From the NCBI GenBank assembly GCA_009363875.1, contig CM018695.1:70361313-70425312 (forward strand): 64,000 nucleotides of DNA, read 5' to 3'. The position numbers and the translations under genes are program-made. Of the stretch, positions 1 to 9,663 are shown piece after piece (within the stretch, counting starts at the first letter, position 1; each line of letters begins with the position of its first letter). The notes beneath the pieces were generated by a model. That model was given only the letters and a program-made list of their open reading frames with translations. It did no database searches and was not told where the DNA came from. Origin of the DNA: Mikania micrantha. Its lineage: Eukaryota > Streptophyta > Magnoliopsida > Asterales > Asteraceae.

Positions 1-172
1 TGCATGTTATGATAACTTTATTTTTCCGCTGCAAACTATTTTATTATGTGTATGTGTCAAACTTGGATTTGTAAACGCATATAGTGTTGTTCTATATGAC
101 CTTGAGCTGTGATTCTGGCCACGTCACACCCACGTGGACTGACACCACGAGTGGGAAATTGGGGGTGTGACA
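1..172 (+). repeat. 5' LTR, last 172 bp only
   Basis: Identical to 8720-8891 apart from one substitution. It ends GGGGGTGTGACA, with the terminal CA at 171-172, mirroring the TGTGACACC start of the LTR at 5926. The promoter and the splice-donor part of this LTR lie outside the window. Confidence 0.95.
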
Positions 173-175
173 GAC

Positions 176-188
176 TGGTATCAGAGCC
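176..188 (+). other. Primer binding site for initiator tRNA-Met
   Basis: TGGTATCAGAGCC lies three bases after the LTR end. It is the usual complement of the 3' end of plant initiator tRNA-Met and would prime minus-strand cDNA synthesis. Confidence 0.93.
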
Positions 189-305
189 TTGGTTATAGGG
201 AACTAGGTTTGCATGTAGTAAACTTAGACTATAGCCATTGCTCAACTCTAGACACTACACGTAGAACTTGCACATTGATGACATTGTTACTATTTGAACT
301 GTTGC

Positions 306-326
306 TTACTAACGTGAACCTTACAG
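306..326 (+). promoter_or_regulatory. Candidate branch site and 3' splice site before ORF1
   Basis: A TTACTAAC branch-like motif (306-313) is followed by TTACAG (321-326), one base before the ORF1 start codon at 328. This is what a 3' splice site looks like. The donor would lie upstream, most simply the GTGAGT of the 5' LTR outside the window. Use of the site is inferred. Confidence 0.45.
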
Positions 327-327
327 G

Positions 328-1083
328 ATGGCCGACAACAACAGCAACGCTAACAGGAGCGCGACTAGACCCACGGGCACAGATGATTTGGCGGCAGAGA
401 GTCGGCGACGGATCGACGATATCGTAGCCCAGGTTGACGCAGAGATGGATAGACGGGCACAACACGCGGAGCGAGCTCGGTATTGGGGATGGCTCCCGCA
501 GATCATTCGAGGTTGGATCATAGCCGAGAGGGTACCTACACCCCGGTATCGCAGTGACGCGCCGACCGATCACCGACTGCCACCACTCGGAATGCCGCTG
601 GAGCAGGCATTCGCTGCCCACGTGGCATTCTCTCGACGGGAGGCCATGAGGAGTGGCGAACTGTCGAACGAAGTCCGAGTTCTTCGCGAGAAGAACGATC
701 GACTGGAGAGGCAGAACGAGAGACTGGAAGAACGCAACGACAGACTGGAGGCACAGGTGGAAACTCTACGTCTCCAAGTGTCTCAACTGATGACCCAGCA
801 CGGACAGATCGTTGATATCATGCAGGAGCATGATGTACGCATCACTGAGAATCGGACAGACATCACCGAGACTCAGGCGATGGTGCAGGCCAGTGATGCC
901 ATGCTTAACGCATGGGCTGCACAGTTTATTGAGGAACCACCACAGGAGGATGGTCCTGAGTTCGAGGCCGAGGACCTCGAAGATGAGGACCTTGATGAGG
1001 ATCCTAATGAGGATCCGGAGGAGGATGATGATGATGGAGACGCTGCTAGCGATATTTCACATGTCTCTATGGATTCTGACTAG
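328..1083 (+). CDS. Extra ORF1 upstream of gag: coiled-coil protein with acidic tail
   Basis: This intact 251-residue ORF sits between the primer site and gag on the element's coding strand. Residues 1-70 are polar with an Arg/Trp-rich stretch near 50-64. Residues about 112-190 carry heptad-like repeats of Leu, Arg, Asn and Glu (for example VLREKNDRLERQNERLEERN), a strong coiled coil. Residues about 202-240 are almost all Asp/Glu, and the protein ends in Ser/Asp. No zinc knuckle, protease or polymerase motif is visible, so it is neither gag nor pol, and I do not recognise its family. Extra ORFs before gag are known in Tat/Ogre-type plant elements; one in a chromovirus is unusual. The start is the first ATG after a candidate 3' splice site. 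A role in oligomerisation or in binding Gag or chromatin is guesswork. The lack of stops in a young element supports it as a real gene. Confidence 0.75.
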   Translation: MADNNSNANRSATRPTGTDDLAAESRRRIDDIVAQVDAEMDRRAQHAERARYWGWLPQIIRGWIIAERVPTPRYRSDAPTDHRLPPLGMPLEQAFAAHVAFSRREAMRSGELSNEVRVLREKNDRLERQNERLEERNDRLEAQVETLRLQVSQLMTQHGQIVDIMQEHDVRITENRTDITETQAMVQASDAMLNAWAAQFIEEPPQEDGPEFEAEDLEDEDLDEDPNEDPEEDDDDGDAASDISHVSMDSD

Positions 1084-1256
1084 TGGACTGTTGTATTTTG
1101 TACTTTCTTTATTTTGGCCTAGACGAGCGGGATGTGCTCGAAGAACTTATTATGTATTTCCTTTTGAAATTATTGTACTTCAAACTTATTATTAATGAGA
1201 ATTATGTTTTGTCTTACTTATTACATATTGACACAACATCTGACTAACATTCTGAC

Positions 1257-1284
1257 TTACTAACATTCTATCCCTTCCGTATAG
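1257..1284 (+). promoter_or_regulatory. Candidate branch site and 3' splice site before gag
   Basis: TTACTAAC (1257-1264) is followed by a pyrimidine-rich stretch and TATAG ending at 1284, ten bases before the gag ATG at 1294. It resembles the signal before ORF1 and would allow a spliced mRNA that skips ORF1 and starts at Gag. Inferred from motif shape only. Confidence 0.45.
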
Positions 1285-1293
1285 AAAATATCT

Positions 1294-4200
1294 ATGGCGG
1301 GAAGAGGACCACATGCACGCCCTCCTAGACGAACACTGGACGCAGCCGTCATTAAGATGATGGTTGACAGACGAGTTAACAAGATACTGGCAGAGCACGA
1401 GGCAAACCGCCTTGCTAGTGAAACCAGTGGCTCGAACAACGGTACTAACACTCGCCTAACATGACTAACATAGTATAGCTGACACGCTCTGACACACGAC
1501 ATTGGTTTCTGACTGACAGGATCACAAGGCAACAACAACAAAGGATGTTCTTTTAAATCCTTCCTGAACTGCCACCCACACAAATTCAAGGGGACTGAGG
1601 GAGCTGTGGGGATGCTCCGCTGGGTGGAGAAAGTCGAATCTGTATTCGCCATGTGCGAATGTGCTGAAGAGAACCGGGTAAAGTTCGCAACTGGAACACT
1701 GGAAGGACCAGCCCTCACATGGTGGAATACCCATGTACAAACCCTGGGGTTGGACGGTGCCAACTCCATGCCATGGGCTGATTTCACCCGACTACTGCAA
1801 GAGGAATACTGTCCTCGTGATGAGATTCGGAAACTGGAAGCCGAATTCTGGGTGCACAAAATGGTGGGATCTGAGATCGAGCAATACTGCACTCGATTCC
1901 ATGAGCTGTGTAAGCTATGTCCGGCTATGGTGACGCCGGAATACAAGAAGGTCGAGCAGTTCATCAGTGGACTGCCCGGACAGATTCAAAGCATGGTGAC
2001 TGCGTCTGACCTCACCACTATCCAACCTCTGATCAGACTGGCTCACAAACTAACCGACCAAGCGGTAGCACAAGGCAAGCTACCCAAAGGAGGCGAACAT
2101 CTGAAGCCTCAAGAAAGCCAGAAGAGGAAGTGGGAACCCAGCCACCACCAATCTCATCAACCTCAGCAACAACAAAGATCTGCACCAGCCAGAGCCTTTA
2201 CTGCCACTCAATCCGACGACAAGGGGAAGGGTGTGTACCAAGGGAAATACCCCTTGTGTAACCGATGTTCATACCACCACTTTGGGCAATGTGAACGATA
2301 CCGTTGTCTGAAGTGCGGAAGACATGGCCACATGGCCAAAGACTGTAGATCCAGATTCCCTATCAACAACAATCCCAACCACAACCAGAACCAGAACAAC
2401 AATAACAACCAAAACACTCTCAAGGGGTGTTATGAATGTGGCAAGCCGGGCCACATGAGGAGGGATTGCCCTCAACTAAAGAAGGCCGGAGGAGGAGCGG
2501 CCAAGGGTCGAGCGTTTGTGATTGGCTCGGGGGAAGCCAAAGACGATCCTAACATCGTAACCGGTACGTTTCTTTTAAATAATGTCTATGCTAGCATATT
2601 ATTCGATACCGGTGCCGATAGGAGCTTTATATCTAGTGAGTTTAGCAAATTACTAGATATTACCCCAACACCACTAGATTACAAGTATACCGTAGAGTTA
2701 GCTGACGGCAAACTGATTGAAACACAACACATCTTTCGAGGATGCGTCATGGTTTTGGCGAATCACGAACTCGAAATCGATTTGATGCCGGTGACTCTCG
2801 GAAGCTTTGATGTGGTCGTTGGAATGGATTGGTTATCCACTAACCAGGCTGAGATCGTATGCAACGAGAAGATCGTACGAGTGACGTTGCAGAACGGAGA
2901 ACAGATCTCGATTCAGGGGGAAAGACGGGGAGTACCTCTGAACATCATGTCATGCATGAAGGCGAACAAGTACCTGCAAAAGGGATACACTGCCATACTA
3001 GCCCTCATCGCAGAACAACCGAAGAAGGAGAGGAAGATAGAGGACATCGCCGTAGTCCGCGATTTTCCCGAAGTATTTCCCGAGGATCTACCTGGACTAC
3101 CTCCGAAACGACAAGTCGAGTTTCAGATAGACCTTACACCAGGAGCAGCACCGATTGCCAAAGCTCCATACCGACTAGCACCGACTGAGATGCAGGAACT
3201 GTCTAACCAGTTGCAGGAGCTGTTAGACAAGGGATTTATCAGACCGAGCTTCTCACCTTGGGGAGCACCGGTCTTGTTCGTAAAGAAGAAAGACGGATCA
3301 TTCCGTATGTGTATCGACTACAGAGAGCTGAACAAAGTGACGATCAAGAATCGATATCCCTTACCGCGAATAGACGATCTGTTTGACCAGTTGCAAGGGT
3401 CAAGCTACTATTCGAAGATCGATTTAAGATCGGGTTACCACCAACTAAGGATACAGGAAAACGATATCCCTAAGACTGCTTTTCGAACCCGATACGGACA
3501 CTACGAATTCTTGGTTATGCCCTTCGGACTAACCAACGCACCAGCTGTATTCATGGATCTCATGAATAGAGTATGCAAACCGTATCTTGACAAATTCGTG
3601 ATAGTGTTCATCGACGACATTCTGATCTACTCTAAGAATCAGGAAGAACATGCTGAACACCTGAGGCTAGTTTTGGAATTACTAAAGAAAGAGCAATTGT
3701 ACGCGAAGTTTTCAAAATGCGACTTTTGGATACGCGAAGTCCAATTCCTTGGACACGTGGTTAATGAGCAGGGAATTCACGTAGACCCAGCTAAGATCGA
3801 AGCCATTAAGAACTGGGAAGCACCCAAGACTCCGACGGAGGTGCGGCAATTCTTAGGTCTGGCCGGGTACTACAGAAGATTCATTGAGGGATTTTCAAAG
3901 ATTGCTCAATCACTGACATCCCTGACACATAAAGACAAAAAGTTCGATTGGGGAGACAAACAAGAAGCTGCTTTCAACCTGTTGAAACAGAAACTATGCA
4001 CTGCACCCATCCTATCCCTACCGGAAGGATGTGATGACTTCGTGGTGTATTGCGACGCTTCGAAACAAGGACTCGGTTGCGTGCTGATGCAACGCGAGAA
4101 AGTGATAGCATACGCTTCACGCCAACTGAAGGTGCATGAGAAGAACTACACGACTCATGACCTTGAGTTGGGAGCCGTGGTGTTTGCCTTGAAGATCTGG

Positions 4201-4482
4201 CGACACTACTTGTACGGCACGAAATGTACAATCTTTACCGATCATAAGAGCCTACAACACATCTTCGACCAGAAAGAGTTGAACATGAGACAACGAAGGT
4301 GGGTTGAACTCATAGGTGATTATGATTGCGCCATCAAGTACCATCCCGGTAAAGCCAACGTAGTGGCCGACGCGTTGAGCCGAAAAGAAACAACAAAACG
4401 CGTGCGCGCACTACAACTCACGATCCATTCCGAACTGCCGAATCAAATTCGGATAGCACAACAGGAAGCTCTGAAAAACTGA
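1294..4482 (+). CDS. Gag-pol: capsid, zinc knuckles, protease, reverse transcriptase, RNase H (candidate 78 bp intron; frameshift at end)
   Basis: The ATG at 1294 opens a 49-codon basic N-terminus that hits a TGA at 1462-1464. A GT-AG intron at 1442-1519 (78 bp, divisible by three) would remove the stop and rejoin the frame that runs to 4482. Counting residues from the methionine at 1606: capsid-like gag to about 170; a degenerate Cys/His cluster near 222; CCHC knuckles from 234 (CLKCGRHGHMAKDC) and 275 (CYECGKPGHMRRDC); protease DTGA at 334; reverse transcriptase about 530-720 with the catalytic FIDD pair at 670-671; RNase H from about 817 (CDAS). Gag packages RNA, the protease matures the polyprotein, and RT plus RNase H make cDNA. 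At 4480 one extra base puts a TGA in frame, while the next frame stays open from 4481 into integrase. In intact relatives this is one polyprotein. Confidence 0.9.
1442..1519 (+). other. Candidate 78 bp intron in gag
   Basis: The donor is GTACTAAC after codon 49 plus one base, and the acceptor is TGACTGACAG ending at 1519 with a TTTCTGAC-like branch motif. Unspliced reading gives TGA at 1462; splicing keeps the phase. It is short for a plant intron, so in-frame stop readthrough or a dead N-terminus are alternatives. Confidence 0.55.
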
Positions 4483-5890
4483 AAACCTCACTCTTGAAGC
4501 CATGCGTGGCATGGATAAGCAAATAAAGGCAAAAGACGACGGAGCTTACTATTTAATGGATCGAATCTGGATTCCACGCTACGGAGGATTGAGAGAAGTA
4601 GTGATGGATGAAGCTCACAAGAGCCGGTATTCCGTACACCCAGGCTCTGATAAGATGTATCACGATTTGAAGACAACCTATTGGTGGCCAAACATGAAAG
4701 CTGAGATAGCAACATACGTGAGTAAATGCCTAACGTGCTCAAAAGTCAAAATTGAGTACCAGAAGCCATCAGGGTTACTTCAACAACCGGAACTACCAAT
4801 GTGGAAATGGGAGCAGATTTCCATGGATTTCATCACTAAACTGCCAAAGACGGCAAGTGGTTGCGATACCATCTGGGTTATCGTAGACCGACTGACAAAG
4901 TCTGCACATTTTCTACCCATCAAGGAGACTGACAAGCTAGACAAACTCACTCGGATTTATTTAAAGGAAGTGGTCACTCGACATGGAGTGCCAATCTCAA
5001 TCATATCTGATCGCGACAGTCGATTCACGTCGCATTTCTGGAAGTCCTTGCATAAGGCTTTGGGCACGAGATTGGACATGAGTACCGCTTATCACCCGGA
5101 GACGGACGGGCAAAGTGAGCGAACGATACAGACACTGGAGGACATGCTCCGGGCATGTGTCATTGACTTTGGTAGTAGCTGGGAATCTCATCTACCATTA
5201 GTTGAGTTCTCCTATAACAATAGCTACCACACTAGCATCCAAGCTGCACCATTCGAGGCACTTTACGGACGTAAGTGTCGATCACCCATCTGCTGGGCGG
5301 AAGTTGGAGACAGCCAACTGACTGGTCCAGAACTGGTGCACGAGACAACTGAGAAGATCGTGCAAATACGCAAACGAATGGCAGCAGCTCGGGACAGACA
5401 GAAAAGCTATGCCGACAAGCGACGCAAACCGTTGGAGTTCCAGGTGGGGGACAGAGTGTTACTCAAGGTCTCGCCCTGGAAAGGTGTCATTCGGTTTGGC
5501 AAACGAGGAAAGTTGAACCCTCGTTACATCGGACCTTTCGAGATTACAAAACGAATAGGCCCTGTAGCCTACGAACTGAACCTGCCAGTTGAACTGAGCA
5601 GTGTACACAACGTATTCCACATCTCGAATCTCAAGAAGTGCCTATCTGATGAAACACTTGTTATTCCTCTCGAGGAAATACAAATCGACGAACAATTGAA
5701 CTTCGTTGAGGAACCGGTGGAGATTATGGACCGGGAAACCAAGAAGCTCAAGCTCAGCAAGATTCCAATAGTGAAAGTGCGATGGAATTCGCGACGAGGA
5801 CCGGAATTCACGTGGGAACGTGAAGACCAGATGAAACAAAAGTACCCACACCTGTTCGCGGAACAGACAAACACTGGCAACACAAGTTGA
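4481..5890 (+). CDS. Integrase with C-terminal chromodomain (3' part of pol, shifted frame)
   Basis: The frame is open from 4481; the first ATG is at 4502 but this is not a natural start, since the part belongs to the same polyprotein as the preceding pol. Counting from 4502: His/Cys zinc-binding region about 38-81 (HKSRYSVHPGS then CLTCSK); DDE core with Asp109, Asp170 and Glu206, giving the canonical 35-residue gap between the last two; GPY/F-like segment near 345 (NPRYIGPFEI); chromodomain at about 355-455 with KVRWNSRRGPEFTWEREDQM. Integrase joins cDNA to host DNA, and chromodomains of this class direct insertion toward modified chromatin. There are no internal stops. The one-base break upstream means this copy would need ribosomal frameshifting or help from another copy. 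Confidence 0.92.
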   Translation, partial: ENLTLEAMRGMDKQIKAKDDGAYYLMDRIWIPRYGGLREVVMDEAHKSRYSVHPGSDKMYHDLKTTYWWPNMKAEIATYVSKCLTCSKVKIEYQKPSGLLQQPELPMWKWEQISMDFITKLPKTASGCDTIWVIVDRLTKSAHFLPIKETDKLDKLTRIYLKEVVTRHGVPISIISDRDSRFTSHFWKSLHKALGTRLDMSTAYHPETDGQSERTIQTLEDMLRACVIDFGSSWESHLPLVEFSYNNSYHTSIQAAPFEALYGRKCRSPICWAEVGDSQLTGPELVHETTEKIVQIRKRMAAARDRQKSYADKRRKPLEFQVGDRVLLKVSPWKGVIRFGKRGKLNPRYIGPFEITKRIGPVAYELNLPVELSSVHNVFHISNLKKCLSDETLVIPLEEIQIDEQLNFVEEPVEIMDRETKKLKLSKIPIVKVRWNSRRGPEFTWEREDQMKQKYPHLFAEQTNTGNTS

Positions 5891-5907
5891 ATTTCGGGAC
5901 GAAATTC
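5889..5907 (+). other. Perfect hairpin over the pol stop codon
   Basis: GAATTTCG and CGAAATTC pair around a GGA loop. The hairpin begins on the last two bases of the TGA stop codon (5888-5890) and ends 10 bases before the purine tract. Confidence 0.7.
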
Positions 5908-5916
5908 TTTCTAACA

Positions 5917-5925
5917 TGGGGAGGA
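5917..5925 (+). other. Polypurine tract
   Basis: A TGGGGAGGA-type purine run directly abuts the 3' LTR at 5926, the expected primer for plus-strand cDNA synthesis. Confidence 0.8.
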
Positions 5926-6401
5926 TGTGACACCCCGTAATTTCCAGGTCAGCTTTGATTTTATTTAAATGCTTGATGTACACGTGGCACTAGAACTAGC
6001 TTAATTTAGTGTTACACGTGGCACGACAATACGAACGCTGACATATGATTAGATAATTCGTGGAATCATCGACAAACAGCACACACGTGTCAAAACACAC
6101 GAACGTTGGTGAACGCCTAACACATTGTGTAGCACAACACTCGAAACTTCACGAAACACTGTCACAAGTCAATTATGGCTAATAATTGACCAATAGAGTC
6201 TAAACGACGCTCGAATGGTGTTTTACAGTCGAGAAACGGGCAAGAATGGGCCAGAACAACAAAACAAGCTTATTGGGCTTGGAATTCAAGCCAGGCGGTA
6301 CGCCTGACCCGAGACGCCCACGTCAGGCGATGCGCGCGGATGGAAAATTGAGCGCCTCATCCGTCTTAACCCGCGCGTAACGACACTTAGTGCACACCCA
6401 C

Positions 6402-6448
6402 GTCAGGCGTTACGCCTGACAGCCTAACACGCTAAAATCTTTATAAAA
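6402..6448 (+). promoter_or_regulatory. LTR core promoter: palindrome plus TATA box
   Basis: TATAAAA at 6442-6448 lies 22 bp after a 19 bp near-perfect palindrome, GTCAGGCGTTACGCCTGAC (6402-6420). A related palindrome is at 6292-6310 and a half site near 6322. The arrangement suggests a dimeric factor bound just upstream of the TATA box; transcription would start near 6475. Confidence 0.6.
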
Positions 6449-7830
6449 CCAAGAAAAATCATTTCAAGCCACCCTATTTTATCTTCTCGAGCTCTAGACC
6501 ACTCAAAGTCGTCTTCCCCACCAGAAAGCTCCATTGTTACTCTGTTGAAGCCATCATCAAGCTTGTGGAAGCTTAGAGTGAAGATTGGAAGCTTGAAGAC
6601 CTAAGTTGGAAGCTTGAAACTACCATCACCCTCTTCTTTCTGTCGAATCCAGCCTTCTCAGAAGGTTCAGGGGCTGCTCATCCATTATCTTGGTGTTCAA
6701 GGATATCTAGAAGGTAGTTCTATGCTTAAAACCCACTTTCACATCCATTACACACACATGCAAGTGCTAAATCCCACATGCAAGCACTTTGAATACACAT
6801 GCACGAGATTATGATCTGGGTTTGTTGATTTTAAGGTGATTGGTGATGATCTATGATGTTTAAATGGTGTTTTATGACGATCCATGATGATGTGTTTATA
6901 TGTATTTCATGATTTGGTCACAAATGAGTGATTTACCCACATGCATGTACGATCTATGATGGCTAGAATGATTTTCAGTAGTTAAGCATGTTTCTTGATG
7001 ATATTGGATGATGATTACATGTTTAGATGATGTTAAAATAGTTAAAACAATGATTTTTATGAATCTTTCTATATTTAGAAACTTTTTAGTTACAAGTTGG
7101 TGAAATGGTGTACTTGATGAACATGCATGTACTTGGAATTGCTCTTAGAATGTTAATATGATGATTAGAATGTTTAAAATGTGATCTCGATAATGTTTAT
7201 GGTCACTTTTGACAAAGTTACTATATTTAGTAACTTTTCGGGTCAAAATAATGATAGGAGACTCTTTCACCATATTTGTATGATTAAAATGATGCTATAT
7301 TGGTTAACATGAGGATTGTTAATGTGAAAATGGTTTAGAAATGTTAAATGGTCATTTTTATGCAAAAATCACAAAGTTACTATTTATAGTAACTTTATCT
7401 TTCGAAAAACCAATTTGTCAACATGTTGTATGATTTGAGCGTGCTAAATGACTTATTATGTTTTAATATGATGTTTAGATGCTAAGTTAGATGGTTTCCG
7501 ATGTCACGTATGCTAAAAATGGAAACTTTCCATTTTAGGAAACTTTTGTGCACTAACATGCTATAAACGACGTATATGAACTTGTATGATAATGTGTTAT
7601 GTGCTAACATGACCCCGTAGGACTATCGAACATGCTAGAACCATAAAACCGATATGCTTTGTGAACTTTCCATAAATGGAAACTTACCATAAATAGTAAG
7701 TTGTCTATAGACGCGACTTGCGCATTTTGCACACGACAAACACTTGCACGATTGCTACACGATTCACAAACCGTCACACGGTTCACCAACGGGTCGTTGA
7801 CTTGACACGGTCAACTTTGGTCAACTCTAG

Positions 7831-7917
7831 TCAAACACGGTCAATGTGGACCAACCCAGTCAAACACGGTCAATGTGGACCAACACAGTCAAACACGGTC
7901 AATGTGGACCGACACGG
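7831..7917 (+). repeat. 29 bp tandem repeat, three copies
   Basis: Units start at 7831, 7860 and 7889 and share TCAAACACGGTCAATGTGGA. A more degenerate GGTCAA-rich lead-in covers 7805-7830. It lies in the transcribed leader of the LTR, upstream of the splice donor. Confidence 0.85.
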
Positions 7918-8083
7918 ACAAACATGAACAACCAAGGGTTGTCGGACACAAACACGAGCACTAACACAAACACTAGCACGGTCACTTACACAAACTCACG
8001 TACGGTATACGATATAGGTTGCCGGTGACCGACGTGCCTACTACATCAGGAGCTTACGCTTGACTTGTATTTACTTCACTAAG

Positions 8084-8557
8084 GTGAGTTTACGGCCCCT
8101 CTTTACTCTTTTTCAAACGCTTTTAAATAGGGGGAGAATACTAGTTGCATCGAGTCAAACATTATTGCTATTACAAACATTTTTTATGTATGCTGGTTTA
8201 TTGGACAAACATTAAGTGTTGAACTCGTAACAAGCCCTCACAAAGTCTTACCGTTAATGTACAAACAACGTGGTAGATTTGGATGGATCCATTAGGGAAT
8301 GACTAACCCCACGGGGCACTATGTTGACTGGATGTCATAACCCGTGCAAATTCTGACCTAACTTGCTATGCATACGAGGCATAGCGGAGGCAAGGACAAA
8401 CAAGTCTAGTTCGGTAGTGACGCACTGACACTTTGGGCCTAGGGCTCGGTACTAACATTTGATAAACAGCATGACACACTTTCATTACTATATGTATATC
8501 AAAACCTGTGAACTCACCAACCATTGTGTTGACGCTTTTTCTAACTTGTATTCTCAG
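8084..8557 (+). other. Candidate intron inside the LTR
   Basis: The donor is AAG/GTGAGTTTACGG at 8084. The acceptor is TTCTCAG/GT ending at 8557 with CTAAC at 8541-8545 as branch site. The same donor and acceptor surroundings, including CCCCT after the donor and ACTCACCA before the acceptor, recur in the three solo LTRs of this window. Confidence 0.5.
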
Positions 8558-8891
8558 GTAACTAGCTGACTATGGAGCAGGAATGCACATTAGGGATTAT
8601 GGGCATAGGATCCCGCATTCATGTTATCAGTCTTTTGAAAAACAATTACTTTTGGGTTATGTTTAAACAATGATGTGTTGACAATTTAATTTCCGCTGTG
8701 TAAACAACTATCTTTCCGCTGCATGTTATGATAACTTTATTTTTCCGCTGCAAACTATTTTATTATGTGTATGTGTCAAACTTGGATTTGTAAACGCATA
8801 TAGTGTTGTTCTATATGACCTTGAGCTGTGATTCTGGCCACGTCACACCCACGTGGACTGACACCACGAGTGAGAAATTGGGGGTGTGACA

Positions 8892-9663
8892 CTATATAAT
8901 TGGGTTGATTACATCTATATAATCACATGGTTACTTTTCAATGCTTACATGTATCTTTTTTCTAGAGTGCTTACATATATGTAATCAAGTTTACTTGTAT
9001 GATTACATATATGTAAGCATGTTTATATACATATAACTTGATCGAACTATTTCGTTTGTATGGTTACATATATGTAATCCAATAGGTTTGTTTAAAAAAT
9101 CACATTGTTTTAATTTAATTTTTTGTGTGAAAAATTTGAATTATTTTTTGTTACGTTTTGTTGTTACATATATATAATCAAATGATATGCGTTATTTTTT
9201 ATTATTTTGTTGTAATTTGATTGATTACATATATATAATATGATGATATGTACGAAAACAAGTAAGCTAGTTTACATGTAGGCTGATTACATATGTGTAA
9301 TCAATTGAGTTAATTCGTTCGATTGAAAAAATCAAAATTTTTTTTAATACGTAAATGCAATTTTTTGAAATTTAAATGTATATAATTATTATTTAGATAT
9401 TAAATACATATTAATATTATGAGAGATGAGAGAGAAGAATAATTTTAGCATTTAATTAATTTATAAGAGAGAGAGAGAAGAATTTTGTGGACTATTATAT
9501 CCTTATAATTTACAATTAAACCTATTGATTAACATTTATTTATAATCTTACCACTACTCAATCTCAACCATTGATTACATTAATCAATGATGGATTAAGG
9601 GTTTTCTTGGTTTTTCTTAAAAATAAGGGTTTTCTGTGGAGCACTCCCATATAATATATATAT
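8892..9663. repeat. Palindrome-rich anonymous repeat
   Basis: There is no coding potential. A 14 bp palindrome, TTACATATATGTAA, or a close variant occurs at 8971, 9003, 9064, 9164, 9225 and 9287, usually inside GATTAC...GTAATC. The stretch ends in a (TA)n run. It is probably the right part of an older element into which the Ty3/gypsy copy jumped; its left part would be outside the window. Confidence 0.5.

Larger units (their letters stand above)
1..8891 (+). mobile_element. Ty3/gypsy LTR retrotransposon, chromovirus (Tekay/Del-like), 5' end outside window
   Basis: The window opens inside the 5' LTR and the matching 3' LTR closes the element at 8891. Order seen: LTR end, tRNA-Met primer site, extra ORF, gag with zinc knuckles, DTG protease, reverse transcriptase, RNase H, integrase with GPY/F-like segment and chromodomain, polypurine tract, 3' LTR. 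This order (integrase last) defines Ty3/gypsy, and the C-terminal chromodomain places it among plant chromoviruses; Tekay/Del is my inference. With a 5' LTR of equal length the element would be about 11.7 kb. The visible 172 bp of 5' LTR differs from the 3' copy by one base (154 G, 8873 A), so insertion is recent. One frameshift near 4480 breaks pol. The target duplication cannot be checked because the left flank is missing. Confidence 0.95.
5926..8891 (+). repeat. 3' LTR, complete, 2966 bp
   Basis: It starts TGTGACACCCCG after the purine tract and ends GGGGTGTGACA. U3 carries two ACACGTGGC boxes (5980-5988, 6014-6022), a set of TCAGGCG palindromes and a TATA box at 6442-6448. Downstream are several short hairpins built on AAAGTTACTAT (for example 7374-7397), a 29 bp tandem repeat, and a donor/acceptor pair at 8084 and 8557. 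The short ORFs here (such as 7718-7927) come from tandem repeats and are not genes. Confidence 0.95.

Noticed and set aside
7831..7917. Regular 29 bp repeat considered as a CRISPR-like array
   Set aside because: Units abut without spacers, and this is a plant LTR.
7718..8028. ORFs of 60-69 residues in the 3' LTR
   Set aside because: They translate the 29 bp GGTCAA repeat in two frames and belong to untranslated LTR sequence.
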